Assembly: GCA_905250125.1 (NCBI GenBank)
Contig: CAJNOL010000089.1
Coordinates: 186,001 to 250,000, forward strand
Origin: Rotaria sordida
Lineage: Eukaryota; Rotifera; Eurotatoria; Philodinida; Philodinidae
Reading direction: 5' to 3'
DNA: 64,000 bases
The first letter of the stretch is position 1. The number at the start of each line of letters is the position of its first letter. Shown here piece by piece: positions 37,101 to 63,118 of this stretch. Below the pieces are notes generated by a model, which was not told where the DNA came from, made no database searches, and saw nothing but the letters and a program-made list of their open reading frames with translations. The position numbers were made by a program, and so were the translations under genes.

Positions 37101-39120
37101 CTATGTTGAAAAATCTTTATTTTTTCATTCCTGAGATTAAAGTTTTCAGTATATATCAATATTGTTTTGTTTAAGTACTGAAATATGTGGTGTCTTTTCT
37201 CATTTTTAGTAATTACAACAGCAGTTCTGGGTTCTTTTTGAAACCACCGAACTCTACTAAGAAATAGCGTAGTCATGGCATTCATTTGATTCTTCTTAGG
37301 AGGAAAAAAGAGTTAAAGGAGAAAGTCTCCATAAGCTACAAAGATACCATTCGTTCACCTATTTTTCTTCAGAAAAGTAGATTCTCAGCTGAAACTTTCT
37401 ATACTCTCGTTATCAATCATGAACGCTTTTTCCTTCATCGCTTTTTTCCGTGTCAGAAAATTCGTAAAGAAATTTCTGACATCCCTGCAGCATACGAAAA
37501 ATGTCTATATCCATAGTTTTCAAAGTGATGGTCTTTCTAATAGTTATATGGCATTTTGTCTATTGCTCATCATTATTTTTGTTCATATATATTTTGGTAT
37601 GGATGTGAGTATTCTTCGTCCACATCCTCCATTATTCAATGAAGAATAAGAAAATGAACCGATTTCAAACTTTAATCCTTCATCTAGCAAATTGACCATG
37701 CACCACCTACGGTATCCTAGGTAAGTGTCGTAAGCATCATATCTGAAAAAGTACGTTATATTAATGTTTTATGGAAACTATTGACTACTTTCTAGAAACA
37801 TGTTCAATAAAAGAACTGTTGTCCAGATATTGTGTTGGATTTCGTACATCATATTCTTCAGTGTCAATTGAATGAATTTTAGATATGTTAACGATTAAAC
37901 CATACTTATGATGTTTGTCTTATTTTCTGTCTTGTCAATATATATTACTCTTCAAAATATGCTCTGATTTAGTTTCTCTTTGAGAGAAAACAATTGGTTT
38001 TCTTTCAAAACTTTTAAATAGAACTTCGCTTTTACATAAGCAATTTGCTCCACGGACCTATTAAACATGTTACTTCTCCCCTCTTTCGTTCCTAATCGTA
38101 TATGAAAGAGATATTTATCTACTTTTTGATAGACTTTTGTTCTCAAATACTAATGATATATTACTTCTCTGAGTATTTAGATCTACAATAAACACTTAAC
38201 CATTAATTCATAAAGAAAGAACTATGTATTTTCTCTCGTTCTATGACATAAACTGTCAATAACTCTTCGAATTTTGATCGTGTCTACGATTAAAATTTCA
38301 GTATTAGCTTACTTGTAATGCTAAAATTCGTTCAGTTTTTGTAATTTCATTTCCATCTAATCTCTACAAATCAAAATATCAATGACATATCACTTTAATT
38401 GTAAGACAAACAAACTTGTAATTGTGGCAATGTAGCAATAACATAATCACGATAACCTTCATGATCAACACATGGATTACCAGTTAAATATCTAGATTAT
38501 ATTATAAATAATTTTTTCGACAATATCAAATAACTTACAAATCTGCAAGATGAATATTATCACGAAGATTTTCAACACTTGATAATATACCAATAAAATT
38601 TAATGTTAAATCAAGTTTATTTAATGATTCACATCCTAAAAATTTTTGCAATAGATAAATAAAAGTTTTAATAAAAATTTTTATTTTTTTTTTATGTTTA
38701 CCAGAAAGATTTTCAATATATTCAATATTATTCAGTGCTAAATTGAGATATTCTAATTTTTTTAATCGACCAACATTTTCTTTTAAGAATAAAAATGAAT
38801 ATAAAACAAAAATAAAATCAAAAAATGAAAATCCTACCGATTTTTGAAATAAGATTGCTTTGTAAATAAAGTATTCGTAATTCTCGACACCATTTATCCA
38901 AATATTCAATTCTATAAATAATCAAAATTATTATCATTAATAAAAAATAAAAACAAATCTTACTTTTCAATATCTTGTTGATGAAGTGATACTTCTTCAA
39001 GTGTTGACAATTGTCCTTCATTATGTTCAGCTCGTTTACGAATTAAACTTTCGGTAACTAAAAATATCTAAACTACAGCAACAATTGATATTTATCAAAT
39101 TTTTACATACTAAAAACCAT
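34147..39120 (-). CDS. DNAAF11: DNAAF11 / LRRC6 (tilB) homolog, dynein arm assembly factor
   Basis: DNAAF11 acts in the cytoplasm in pre-assembly of ciliary outer and inner dynein arms. The match is close throughout: [15 protein letters not shown] at the N-terminus, [20 protein letters not shown] and [17 protein letters not shown] in the leucine-rich repeats, [34 protein letters not shown] and LDG in the cap, [13 protein letters not shown] in the charged middle, then the CS-like domain with [40 protein letters not shown] and the final DNPDVPPLI. The start uses a first coding exon of only 10 bp (39111-39120, MVF plus one base), spliced in phase to ITESLI, which reproduces the MGWITE-type start of vertebrate DNAAF11. 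TAA is at 34147-34149. The intron between about 35254 and 38313 is 3 kb and holds a hAT-like element; the others are mostly short. Confidence 0.96.
35347..36976. mobile_element. hAT-like element with internal 270-bp inverted repeat, in a DNAAF11 intron
   Basis: Read on the minus strand the right end is CAGAGGTAGGAGAACTCCAA, a typical hAT tip, followed by subterminal AAGTACAGCAAGTAAAAAG. Similar GTACTTTT-type sequence fills 35360-35480 at the other end, although its last bases have decayed, so 35347 is approximate. Eight bases after the tip (TTATACAT, 36977-36984) would be the target duplication, but I cannot find its partner. Inside, 36114-36380 and 36475-36743 are inverted copies at roughly 95% identity with a 94-bp loop. 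No transposase is visible. Confidence 0.7.
36114..36743. repeat. Long hairpin: 267-bp arms around a 94-bp loop
   Basis: Arms at 36114-36380 and 36475-36743 share long perfect blocks such as AAGCTCTCATCGCTAAACTA and GGTCCTTGGCTTGTCTAGAG with their complements. Mismatches are scattered substitutions plus a few short indels. It lies inside the hAT-like element of the DNAAF11 intron and would be transcribed as a strong RNA hairpin in that pre-mRNA. Confidence 0.9.
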
Positions 39121-42100
39121 AGTTAAATAGCTAGTTTATTTATTTTTTATTAATTTAACCACGTGTATATAAGAAATAAATTTTAATAAAAATCAACATC
39201 ACTTAGCAGTGGCCTCTACTCTCAGTAAATTAAAGACTAGATGTCGCAAACAAACGTTGATACGCTTGAATGATTACATACATCGGTTTCTCTCATTTAT
39301 TTAAGACCATCTAGTCAACATAAGCAAGTCCGTTTTGATACGCCTGTGATTGAATAATTATTTTTTTATTATTTAAGATTGATCGAGACATAAAGAATTC
39401 AGCAATTCAATATAGATGTCTTTATCGATTGAATTTATGGCTTTACATATATTCCGATTGAATTAGCTAATAGTTGTATTCAGTACTCCATGAAGCAAGC
39501 TATTTAATTTTTAATGAGTGCCTATGGTAATCAAACGTGGTTGAATTTTTATTCCTCTTTATTAAGAAGGTCAAAATGATACTTTCAACAAATATCATCA
39601 ATGTTCTACCTAACACAAGAAGCAAGGCTGTTATCTATAGCCTCCGAAAATCGGTTCTAATATTCACTATCAATTTTGGTAGTACGGGTTCACACTTTTT
39701 TTCTATAAAGACTTTTTTTTTTGTTAATATTAATAAATGATTTGTATCGATCAATGAACATTGTTTTCTTCATAATCACGTTTGAAATAAAATTTACTTT
39801 AAAATCACATGTTTTTATCAAGTTCATATTAAATACTTTATGAATATTTATGTTACAATTCATTATAATATCATACTTGATTAAATTTCAAGTAGTCTTT
39901 TTATTGATTAATTTAAAATGAAGAATTTCTTTTTTATGATTTGCAGCAAAAAAATATTCAGGCACATTCAATGTTATTATGCGACATATGATAGTCAAAC
40001 AAGAATTGAAGTAAATATTTATTTACTCAAGATTTTGAGAAGAAATATAGTCAATACATAATAGGTATTTTAGCATAGACCCACAATGATGAAACAGAAT
40101 AAATCGAAAAAAGAACATATTGTTTGTTTCAAAATATAGTATGCTCTTTTACTTTTTGGATAATTCAATGATGAAACGAGCTAAGACCTGCTATTTTTCG
40201 TCAATCGATTGATAACTTCGAGAAACAACGTTCCATTATAAAATAGTTTTTATTGACTAAAAGACATTTTTATTTTTTCATCTTATAAAATAGGGAATAA
40301 TACATATTTTTTTCTTCGACATTTTTTATTATATTATACATTGAAAAAAGCAAATTTCTAACAAGTGAATAACTAACATGCTTACGAAATGGATCATATG
40401 TATGTATGTTTGTATGTATACAGTAGATGTCCGAAGTCTCGCTATTAGTAGAAAGTACCTAAATTTGAATCTTTTTGCCTAATATTATTACTACAAATAG
40501 AGCTCGGTAAATCCTGATCGCAAGCACTAATATAAGGTTGATCGGCGTTAATGCAGCGCGTCCAGAATAAAAGTACTGTGTTTTTAGGATCTCAAAAAAG
40601 CTTTTTTAAACAGTTTTCTAGTTCACCATGGTTTTGAAATGTTACAGTCTATTATTTTATTTACAAACAAGACTTCATATGTCTTTATTGTGTCACAGAT
40701 AAAAGATTCTAATCTGCTGTAATCCATAGGCATAGCAATGTTTCCATTGTTTGGGATAGTCTTCGCATAGATCTCCGCTACACGAATGGCTATAATCATG
40801 AAATTTTCAGGAAATACTTGATTAGAGCAGACAACTCACTGAAGAAAATTTCAAGATAAATAATTGAAAATAGTCGAAATTACAAGTTTCATTTTTGACA
40901 AATTCCATCAACTTTTATGTTACAAGTAACTAAAGAGAACTTCATAAAGCAAGCAAACTACAATCGTTTGACATGACACTTTTATCGTGTCTGCATAAAA
41001 AAATTTATGTTGACCTTCTAGCTCCTTCGCTTGAAGCCTGATCAAGTCTTGATTGCTGCTTTCAATCGGTATTCATCGCGCTCTATTTGTCACTAAAATA
41101 TTAAACCAATGAATTCGCGTTTACATACTTTTTAGCTGATAGCGGAACTTTTGACAACTACTATATGTATACACTATAATGTATTCGTAGGTAACACACC
41201 TATATTATAAAACCTGTCAAGTTGGAAATATGTAAAGTAAAAATAATTGCTTATGATAATCAAAAAAGCATTTCAAAATACTTTAATTATACATTTGGAT
41301 TAACAAGTGATATTTAAGAGAAAAAAAAATCATAGAAACTTTGTTAAAAATTATGGATTAACACATTTTACAGAGTATCAATTTATTATTAATACAAAGA
41401 ACATCATAATTATGTATTAATTGCCATTTAACAATTATTTATGAAATATAATAATCAAATAAATTCTTTCTATAAATAAAAATCATTGATTTATTCATAT
41501 TTAACACTAAAAGAACTTTATTTATTCAAACTCTAAGAATGAATGAAGTAAACAAAATTTATATCAAATAATTCTTTTTTGTACATTGACTTTGTATAAC
41601 CCTATAAAAGACTGTTTCATATTCATTATGAATTCACTGTTTCATTATCAGATATTATAACATCATGTCGAACAACTTAATTAATTCTATTAAAGAAAGA
41701 TCATCGTAATCCTAAGAAAATCTTGATTAAATTGGAGCATATATCTAAATATGATATCTATAATGAAAAATACCGATAATAGACAATATTTCAATGGTAA
41801 ACAGACGTTTTTTTAGACTTTTATTAATAAACATTTATTTTATCGTTTAAACTTTATCCAATTTAAAGAAAAATAGTGATAGATGGTGCTCATTATTCTA
41901 TAAAAATGTTACTAATCGTATAATAGATTACAATAGTTTTAAATGAAAAAGAAATGTTTCCAATTGAAGAAGATAATCAGATCTTTACGTATCAACTCTT
42001 AAAGATGACGGTGCGTTTTTCTTTTGATACACTTTTGTTGGGATGATTCTAGGCTACATATTAAAAAAAAATATTTTAGTTCTAATTAAGAATCATCTAG

Positions 42101-42511
42101 AAAGCAATATACACTATACAAGATCAGATGATCTCACTTATCCTCTCACCGTAATTTGAAGCTAGATATAAACTTTTACTTTTAAACATGTTGGCAAATA
42201 TCTTTCAAACGTCTTTATTCATTCAATATTATATTTTTTTGATGAAGGAATCTCAAGGCAAAAATACGATTCATTTACTGATGACTCTTTCAGAGTCTTC
42301 AGTTTTCCATGTACATATAACCAAGAAAAAACCGATCAACACCACACATCATACACACTAATCATGGAATATATAACAAAATTCTATAAAATTAAATAAA
42401 ATATAACCGATTATTTTTAGTTTGATCTTCGTTGGTTTCCAGGTTCACATTCAAACTGTTCTGTTAATGGATACCAAACGTATATGAAAGTTTCTTTTGA
42501 ATAGAAGGGAA
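39121..42511. other. Gene-poor spacer between DNAAF11 and SLC25A51
   Basis: I find no supported gene. The region holds AT-rich sequence and two loosely similar stretches near 39255-39355 that share GTTTTGATACGCCTG-type sequence. It includes the SLC25A51 3' flank, where AATAAA-type signals are frequent on the minus strand. Confidence 0.45.
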
Positions 42512-43426
42512 TCAATCATCATCAAGAATAGCTTTCTGTAATCCATTTAAATAATATTCATATGTACTATTAATAATTCCCCATGATACAAGACTTCGAA
42601 CAAAATTCCATTTTGCTCCAATATAAAATTCTTTTATTGAATGTCCTCTTTGTTCATAAACTGAACGAAATATTTGTAGTAGTCGATCATGACGACCACC
42701 GAGTTCTGACTGTTGAATATTTTTTAATACATTGATTGGATAAGTTAATGTTGATAAAAGAGCACCTAATAAACCACCACTTAAAAAATCATAAATTGAA
42801 TGTTCAAAATCCGTTGAAGCTAATGGCAATAAACCTTTTATAGGTTTTCGACATGCAAAAAATATCATATTTGATATACTATTACGTATTAAAATCAATG
42901 TTACACCACGATAATATTCAATAATACCATAATGTTTATACATCAACATAAAAGCATGTAAACCATTACGAATACTAGTGTTATATTTTGGTGTTTGAAG
43001 TAAAACTTGTGTCCGTTCTAGTGGTGTTAAAATAGCTTCTGTACCACCAGCTAATGCTGAAGCAATCGGTTGATGAAACCAATGATCTTTTTTTGAAAAT
43101 GATTGTAATATATGTAAATAATGCGCATTAGCACCAAACATAATACTTAAAGAAAATGTTTTTTGTAATAATGGTAATGCCATACCACGATATAGAATAA
43201 GAAAGCCTTCATTTTTTAATTGTTGATATGCACCAAGGGTATTAAGACGGTAAAGTTGTTGTCGAAAAATTAATTTATTAACTGGATAAGTTAATAAAAT
43301 ATTTGTTGCTGATGAAAGAAAACCGGCGGCATATTCAGGTGAACGTTGTTTTAATCTATATGAGATTCCTTGTTGTCTTGAAGTCATAGGAACAAAAGAC
43401 ACGTTTTGCTCCTGTTCATAACTCAT
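42512..43426 (-). CDS. SLC25A51: SLC25A51-like mitochondrial NAD+ carrier, single exon
   Basis: SLC25A51 and 52 (MCART) import NAD+ across the inner mitochondrial membrane. The 304-residue product is intronless, from MSYEQEQ (ATG at 43426) to ILDDD and TGA at 42512-42514. Family landmarks are FRQQLYRL, ILYRGMALPLLQKT, LAGGTEAILTPLERTQVLLQ, GIIEYYRGVTLILIRNSISN, RKPIKGLLP, FLSGGLLGALLSTLTYPINV and RSLVSWGIINSTYEYYLNGL. These correspond to SLC25A51 rather than to other carriers, and the P-x-[DE]-x-x-[KR]-type carrier motifs are replaced by the relaxed versions of this subgroup (TYPVNKLIF, TPLERTQ, TYPINVLKN). Six membrane helices are expected. I reject the upstream TTG-initiated extension. The gene begins 161 bp past the CYFIP stop, on the same strand. 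Confidence 0.93.
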   Translation of the reverse strand: MSYEQEQNVSFVPMTSRQQGISYRLKQRSPEYAAGFLSSATNILLTYPVNKLIFRQQLYRLNTLGAYQQLKNEGFLILYRGMALPLLQKTFSLSIMFGANAHYLHILQSFSKKDHWFHQPIASALAGGTEAILTPLERTQVLLQTPKYNTSIRNGLHAFMLMYKHYGIIEYYRGVTLILIRNSISNMIFFACRKPIKGLLPLASTDFEHSIYDFLSGGLLGALLSTLTYPINVLKNIQQSELGGRHDRLLQIFRSVYEQRGHSIKEFYIGAKWNFVRSLVSWGIINSTYEYYLNGLQKAILDDD

Positions 43427-43445
43427 AATAGTAAAAAACAACCAT

Positions 43446-43475
43446 CTAGAAGAAGATATAAGAGATATTTATTTT
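43446..43475 (-). promoter_or_regulatory. AATAAA plus splice acceptor between CYFIP and SLC25A51
   Basis: On the minus strand AATAAA (about 43468-43473) is followed by the pyrimidine-rich TATCTTCTTCTAG, whose AG occupies 43446-43447, 19 nt before the SLC25A51 ATG. A polyadenylation signal followed closely by an acceptor is the layout expected where a spliced leader resolves a polycistronic transcript. A 5' UTR intron is the alternative, but the spacer is only 161 bp. Confidence 0.5.
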
Positions 43476-43587
43476 GTCGAAATTGAATTACAGAGAAAAG
43501 GAGAACAAAAAACACACACACACCCACACAATGATATTTGTATATACATAAAAAAAAAACACATGATTAGATCAACGATAAGATAGA

Positions 43588-57023
<13,436 letters not shown>

Positions 57024-59397
57024 TTTAATGGGTAAAAGTACACAAGATTACAGTTTTAGAACGTGTGTACAAGAATACAAAAAAAAGAAGTAGGGCAATT
57101 GTTATTGGATACTCAAAAATTCAATAGTAAAAATCGTTTTACAATATCTAAAGACATAAGTGACATCTATCGAATGAAACAATAGAAAGTATTGAGTGTA
57201 TGAAGACTTAATTGAAAGCGAAATATAAGCATTAATGCATGTTGTTTTTTATATATTTTTTGAAGTACAGATTGTTTTTAATTTAAAGATGTTCATAGCG
57301 AGTAAAAATCTTTGACGATGAACATACTTCATCTAAAATATGGAGAATTGGATCAATCGTGCATTTCAATAAAATGACTGTCTATAAATATTTGAGAATC
57401 TAACACAACTCTTTTGAGTTGAGATCGTTCAATATTCAGTCAATTGAGTTAGTAGATAGTTCTTTCATACAAATTGAGTACAAGGGTTTTTAACTTTCTC
57501 AATAGAAAAATAATGCAAAGAGTGAAAAAAAAAGACATAGACCTGATGTTTTGACTATAGTAAGGCGATATTTGATAGCATAGATTTATAAAAGAACTAT
57601 AATCCTGGTGAGGTATGACTTATATAATTCAGGCTTGGAATCAATCGAATTTTTTTCAACCGGATTGGACCGGCTGGTTGAAATTCTTGGCTTAACTGGC
57701 AAAAAATCGGTACATTTAAACGTAGCAGTTAACCTATTAGTTCTTTTGAGAAAAAGTTTATTAGTACGGCTCCACGAAGACATACAATGTGAAACTCATA
57801 TAGCCGTTGAAGTTTCTAAGAATAATAATTTATATTTTAGTCTATTGCCTTGCATATACACTAATACTAAGAACGAAGGAAGAAATCTTTCAAAATTTTT
57901 CATCTACTAACTCACAACGACTGATATTAAACAACATCTATGCTTTGTTTTGTCTGGCTCTCTTCAATAAAGGCATAATCTTTTTTACAAGAACTGATAA
58001 GTTTGAAGTTTTCTCATTTGAAATAATTATTTAACACAATTGAGAGGCTTCTTAATTTGTATCAGTCTACTACTGCCGATAAGAAGACAAAATAAACTAA
58101 AGTTCGGTTCTTTTTTTTACCACGCCTCATATTTTTAGGCTTTTGTAATATCTAGGTATTGTTACAGTTGCATGAGGCAGCAGTTAGTATATCTGAAAAT
58201 ACGTTAAGAATGCAGCGGTGACAGTGAACCTCTAGTCCATCACATCTACAGTGGATCAGTTGACGGTTCACCGTCATCATTGCAACCCTATTTTGTATCA
58301 GTATTCTTCACTATAACATATTTCATAGTTGGACTAAATTATAAAGATGTAATCCGATCGACAAATAAAAAACAAATGTAAAATAGCAATCCTAGATATC
58401 ATAACTAATTATAGGTTTTATATTTATGTATTTGAGCAAGTATCAAAAGTAAGAAAATTAATATAAATTACAAATTATGGAAACATACAGAGTAATGTAA
58501 GCTGACGAATTGATGGAATGCGATGACTGGAAATGATCGATTCTTTTTCAAAAACTTTGTTAGTTTCGAGAAATTTCAGAATGAGCATAGTTAATAAGAA
58601 AGTGTTGATCATATGGTTTCTAATTTTTTTTAACTTATAAAGCGAAGGCTATGATTTTCATTTCTGTTCGTCCCAATGAAAAAAATAATACTAAACTCAA
58701 ATTTAATAAGTAAAATATATTTATCACCATTAGCTTTCATTTATGTTGATAAAGTTTTTCTTGGGCAAACTGCATATTTCTTCATTATTCGCTTTAATTC
58801 ATTTTTGCAATATTTTGATCAGAATTATTCGTTTACCTCTTGAAATAAAATCTAATAAGCAATTTATTTTCATAAATAGCAGTTCCTCACGTGCTTGCTA
58901 TTCATTTACTTTTCACCCTATCTTTTCTTTATCTTGGAAATCGTGTGTCTAAAAACATATTTGATTGCGGTCACTTTTAATCGAAAGAAAAACTTATCCA
59001 TAAAAATTTTATTTAGAGGTAAATGAAATCGAAATACATGTTCTAATAGATTACAGCGAACAGCGGAGACATTGACCGTTTAACACAGCAACAACTTTTA
59101 AACAGTAAAAACAATAAACTCAAATTGTTATCTCTAACAAACATTAGCTAGGAAGAAGAAGAAATGCAGGTTAACTGTATTTTACCTATCAAATAAAATT
59201 AATAAATTATCCAAAGTATTCCTACATCTTCTTCCAGAATAAAAATACTTATCTTTCTCTAGCCATGTTTTCTGAATGAAAGATTGTCATTTATGTAATA
59301 CATTCAATTGAATCCTATGTACGTTTCTTCAAACTACAAATTATTTTGCTCGATTTAGAACTTCAAATGAAAGAACTCAATTGGCAATAGAGGTGTG

Positions 59398-59438
59398 CAG
59401 GGTTACCCTACCCTACCTACCCTGCAGGGTAGGGTAAG
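59398..59438. repeat. CCCTA/TAGGG palindrome
   Basis: ACCCTACCCTACC is followed by TACCCTGCAGGGTA and then GGGTAAGGGTA, making an inverted pair of short CCCTA-type tracts centred on CTGCAG. TAGAGGTGTGCAGGG just to the left has the look of a hAT-type tip, but I find no partner end. Confidence 0.5.
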
Positions 59439-59540
59439 GGTACGAGAATCAAGGAGTCATTGTACAGATGTATAAGTATATTATTATTCGCTTCATCGAT
59501 CATCCTCACAGGATTCTTCAAGAATGTCGACAAAGTTTAA

Positions 59541-59643
59541 GTGTGGATGTGGGTGTGTGGTGTGAGTGTGGGTAGGGTGTGGGTGTGGATACACAATAAA
59601 AGACAAAGCACACTCCACACCAACACTTACACTCACACTCACG
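59541..59643. repeat. Head-to-head TGTGGR hexamer tracts, first locus
   Basis: On the plus strand about eight degenerate hexamers (TGTGGA, TGTGGG, TGTGAG, TGTGGG, TGTGGG, TGTGGA) fill 59541-59589. After 19 bp, 59609-59643 carries the complementary type (CACTCC, ACACCA, ACACTT, ACACTC). TGTGGG is, as I recall, the telomere hexamer reported for bdelloid rotifers. The orientation (TG-rich strand running into AC-rich strand) is that of joined telomere ends. Confidence 0.6.
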
Positions 59644-61829
59644 CGATCCTCCTGTGGCTGAATACTAAAGCCACTATAATCAGACATTTTTGCTTGTCAC
59701 CAGTTTCTATCGGTACAGTAAAAGAGGTGTTCTTTGCATTGTATCTGCGAATGAGTAACCGTACCAGAACTGGTACTTGATAGAGGAACTACGAGACAAT
59801 ACTCAATGAATAGACCACTTTTGGTTCGTATCTAAGAAATTTTGTCTCAGAAATAAAAAGAACGTCTGGTAAAGCTGCTATTGACAACTGACTTGCTGAG
59901 AAAGAAATCTAATCATTACCCCTTAGACAAAACTCTTGGAAATATATGATCTATATTAACATGTTAAAACCACTATATCGTGATATTATCGCTCGACCTA
60001 TGCATTGAGACAAGATTCAAAATAATTGACAGTTGTAACAAAAATTCGAAAGAGTCATACGATTTATACATATAGTAGGTGAGCGGTCAATGCTACTTTT
60101 CGATCATAACAAGTTTTTGAATTTTTCAATTCCAACACAACATATATTAACTACAGAATTACCGAACCAGGAAATAAAAATAACGGGTAACCAGATGAAA
60201 TTGTCAGTCTTCATGAACTATGTTTGGATTACCTATTTAACCTTATTTAAAAAACAAAGTATAGCATTGGATAGAGTAAATAAAGCTCTAGATTTTCATA
60301 TAGAAAACTAAGTAATGAGATAGACAGGAGGCGCATCTTTCCAATTTGTCATATTTAAGTATAATCTTAGCGGGATATATTTTTCAATAGAAGTCATCAT
60401 CTTTCTCATCAATTTTTATTTTTTCGCTGTCAGCCTACGGGTGGAATTAAACGGAAGAAGCATCTTTCTTATTCATGATAAATATAGATTCATCATTCCA
60501 CATTATAAGTGTGTTGATGTTGATAACATATCACGTTGATCTTCCTTCCCTTGATCTTATTATCTTCACATCATTTTTCCTTCCTGTGTTCACATCTCTC
60601 TTGCTCTTTGCTATATATACGTCTGCTGCATGTGAAATAATTACATTCTTGAGATATGAAGTCGCTAAATAAACATCATTACCAATGGTGGCGGTGAGCT
60701 ACTCATCGAAGTTGTTGTTACCATAAGTCTAGTAAACTGCATCGGGTTTTTTTCGGGTTTTGAGTAAATAGTAAATAAAAACTTTAAATCAAGATCAAAC
60801 TCTTTTTCGAGATGTGAATTTGATAGTGGAATATTTTAGCTTTCGAATGATGCATTTGGATTTGAAAAACATTCTATTTCTGCAGTTCTACATATAAAAC
60901 GATCGCAAAAAAAATCGGAATCGGGTTTAAATCGGACTCCGATTTTTTTCGTATATTTTTCTTCTCTAATTCCATGGATTGATTATTTTTCCCGAACCAA
61001 GCCATACTATTTGGAAGCTGGACAACTTCTCTGTCGAACCCACATTTCAAAAGACGAGTTTGATATTGGTGTAAAGTTTTTATTTACTGTTTACTCAAAC
61101 CCGAAAAAAACTCGATGCAGTTCACTACATAAGTCCTATATGAATCGTTATTTTTATCTCATGTATTTTCATTCTCTCGGTAATAAATTCTGTAAACCGC
61201 TTAATATCACAAAAATGTTTCATAATATTAGATTATTAGTATCTGATTATAAAGCTATAATGGCGATGCCTTTACTGTGATTAAGAAAAAGAATACAAGC
61301 TTTTTACTCCTTTTATCATTTGACAAGTATTCAGTAAGAAGTGCTGAGAAGTAGGCTAAAGTGCGAAGAAGTAGCTCACAGTGCTCCTAAGTAACTTAAT
61401 GCAGTTCGAGTACAAAGTCTTCTGTGTGTTTTACATTGGGTATATCAGGTTCTAAGCTATGTTAACACGCATGTTGACGCACATGCAGAGGACATTCAGT
61501 GCACTCGAAGTGCCAAGAAATTCCTATGCACATTCGAGTACTAAAAATTTCAATTATCACGTCGTTGAAGATAGATCATTGACACTCAATCATCCATCAG
61601 CCAAAAAAATTTCTTCTTGCGTAACTGGCTTTTTATTTCAGCTTCGTGGCGTGAAGGCATGTAGTGCTCCCCGAAGAGCTGCAATCCATTCTCGACCTTT
61701 TGTACATAGTATGTCTATCTTTAGTTTACAATTCGAACTTGCGTTCGACTTCTATGGAACGTTTAAGTTAAGCATCAACCAAACAATAGAATTTCTATCT
61801 CCTTTCATTATCCATATCATCAAAGGCAA

Positions 61830-61985
61830 AGCGTGGAATCCTGGAATCTTGAATTCTCCTCAATTCCAAGGATTCCCTAGAATTCCTTAGAATTCCAAGA
61901 GTCCTCTATTATTCCCTAGGATTCTTCAGGATATTCTATGATTTCATGAAATTCTCTTGAATTTCATAGAACTTCTCAAGTTTTT
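61830..61985. repeat. Degenerate GATTCC/GAATTCC minisatellite, left block
   Basis: Repeated variants of GGAATCC, GAATTCC and GGATTCCC occur every 8-15 bp (for example CAATTCCAAGGATTCCCTAG and AATTCCTTAGAATTCC). The units are too diverged for one period. Confidence 0.6.
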
Positions 61986-62034
61986 CAATAAGCTTCGATA
62001 AGTGTCAGAGGACACTCTCTGTATCCCAATAGGT

Positions 62035-62097
62035 TTGGGTGTGGGTGTGAGTGTAGCTGTTGTTGTTCTCTTCGCCCACACCCACATCCACACCCTC
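62035..62097. repeat. Head-to-head TGTGGR hexamer tracts, second locus
   Basis: TTTGGGTGTGGGTGTGAGTG (62033-62052) and, after about 25 bp, CCCACACCCACATCCACACC (62077-62096) form an inverted pair with the same hexamers and polarity as the locus at 59541. GATTCC-type repeat blocks lie on both sides. Confidence 0.6.
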
Positions 62098-62464
62098 TAT
62101 ATACAAGTGATAAACTTTATATTTAAGAATATATATTCAATATTTTTTCCTTTCACTGTTTTTACATGCATGCCATTGTGTCCAAGTAGAAGTGACCTTA
62201 TTATGAATCCTTCTTCTATTGCTGAATTTTTTTAAAATGTTTATATTCAAGCCTTTCTTGTTTTCATTTTTGATATTTATCAACTATGTTCTATTCTGCT
62301 GATCTTAACGTAAAATATATCTTGAAAGAGGCCAATTTGCAACTTCAAGATTTGAAAACAAGACGTTCTGAATGAGGAAACTATTTAAAATGTTATTAGA
62401 ATGTTCTATTAATTGTTACTATATTTTAACAGATTTTCCTGCACTAGTAGTACATTTAAGGGCT

Positions 62465-62590
62465 TTCAGACTGAGAATCTCAAGATTCTATAGGATCCCC
62501 AAAGATTCTCTGAGATTCCAGGATTTCGTGGGACTTCATTGGATTCCATCGTATTCTACACAATTCCAGGATTCGAGGATTCCGCGCTTT
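62465..62590. repeat. Degenerate GATTCC minisatellite, right block
   Basis: AGATTCTCTGAGATTCCAGG, TTGGATTCCATCG, CAATTCCAGGATTCGAGG and similar units repeat every 10-15 bp. The motif type and orientation are those of the block at 61830-61985, on the far side of the second TGTGGR locus. Confidence 0.55.
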
Positions 62591-63118
62591 TCCTTCTTGT
62601 ATATCATTCGTAAGTTTGAGAAATGAACAATACTTCACTGGTAACAAGAAAAATCCTTTGGAGTTCAGTGACCATGTGTTAACTTTATCATAAATGATAA
62701 ATGAAGAGAGAAAATTTTTTTATTATTTTAAGATTAGGAGATGTTTTTGAATTTTGTTCGAGCTCCATTTATATTATAAGTTGAATTAGACAGCTACTCT
62801 ATCGTGCCTCATTTTCGCTTTTTCGCTGTTAAAGTCTGCGCAAAAGTGAAATAGTAAAGCATATTTCTTGTAGATATAATCATATTTTGATTATTTCTAA
62901 TCATTTTGACTGTAGAATTTATCCATTCCGTATTTGAATCGAAGGATGGGTTTTCTCAGTTTAGCGTCTGCAGTACGGTAGACTATTGTTTTTGATGCCT
63001 CTTGTTTGTTCTACATACAAAATAATCATCTTCCTCACCGATTGAAAATTTGGCCAAACCCCGTGAAACATGGATTTTTGTGCAAATTTGCCATTCACAG
63101 AAGCGCGCTTTGAGAGAC

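Noticed and set aside
43427-43441. A longer SLC25A51 start (five more residues, FFTI-type)
   Set aside because: It depends on a TTG start. The first in-frame ATG at 43426 follows the acceptor by 19 nt and gives a protein of normal carrier length.
61459-61890. A 143-codon plus-strand frame
   Set aside because: Its C-terminal part is simply the GATTCC-type minisatellite translated, and the N-terminal part has no recognisable motif. The opposite strand is equally open over part of it.
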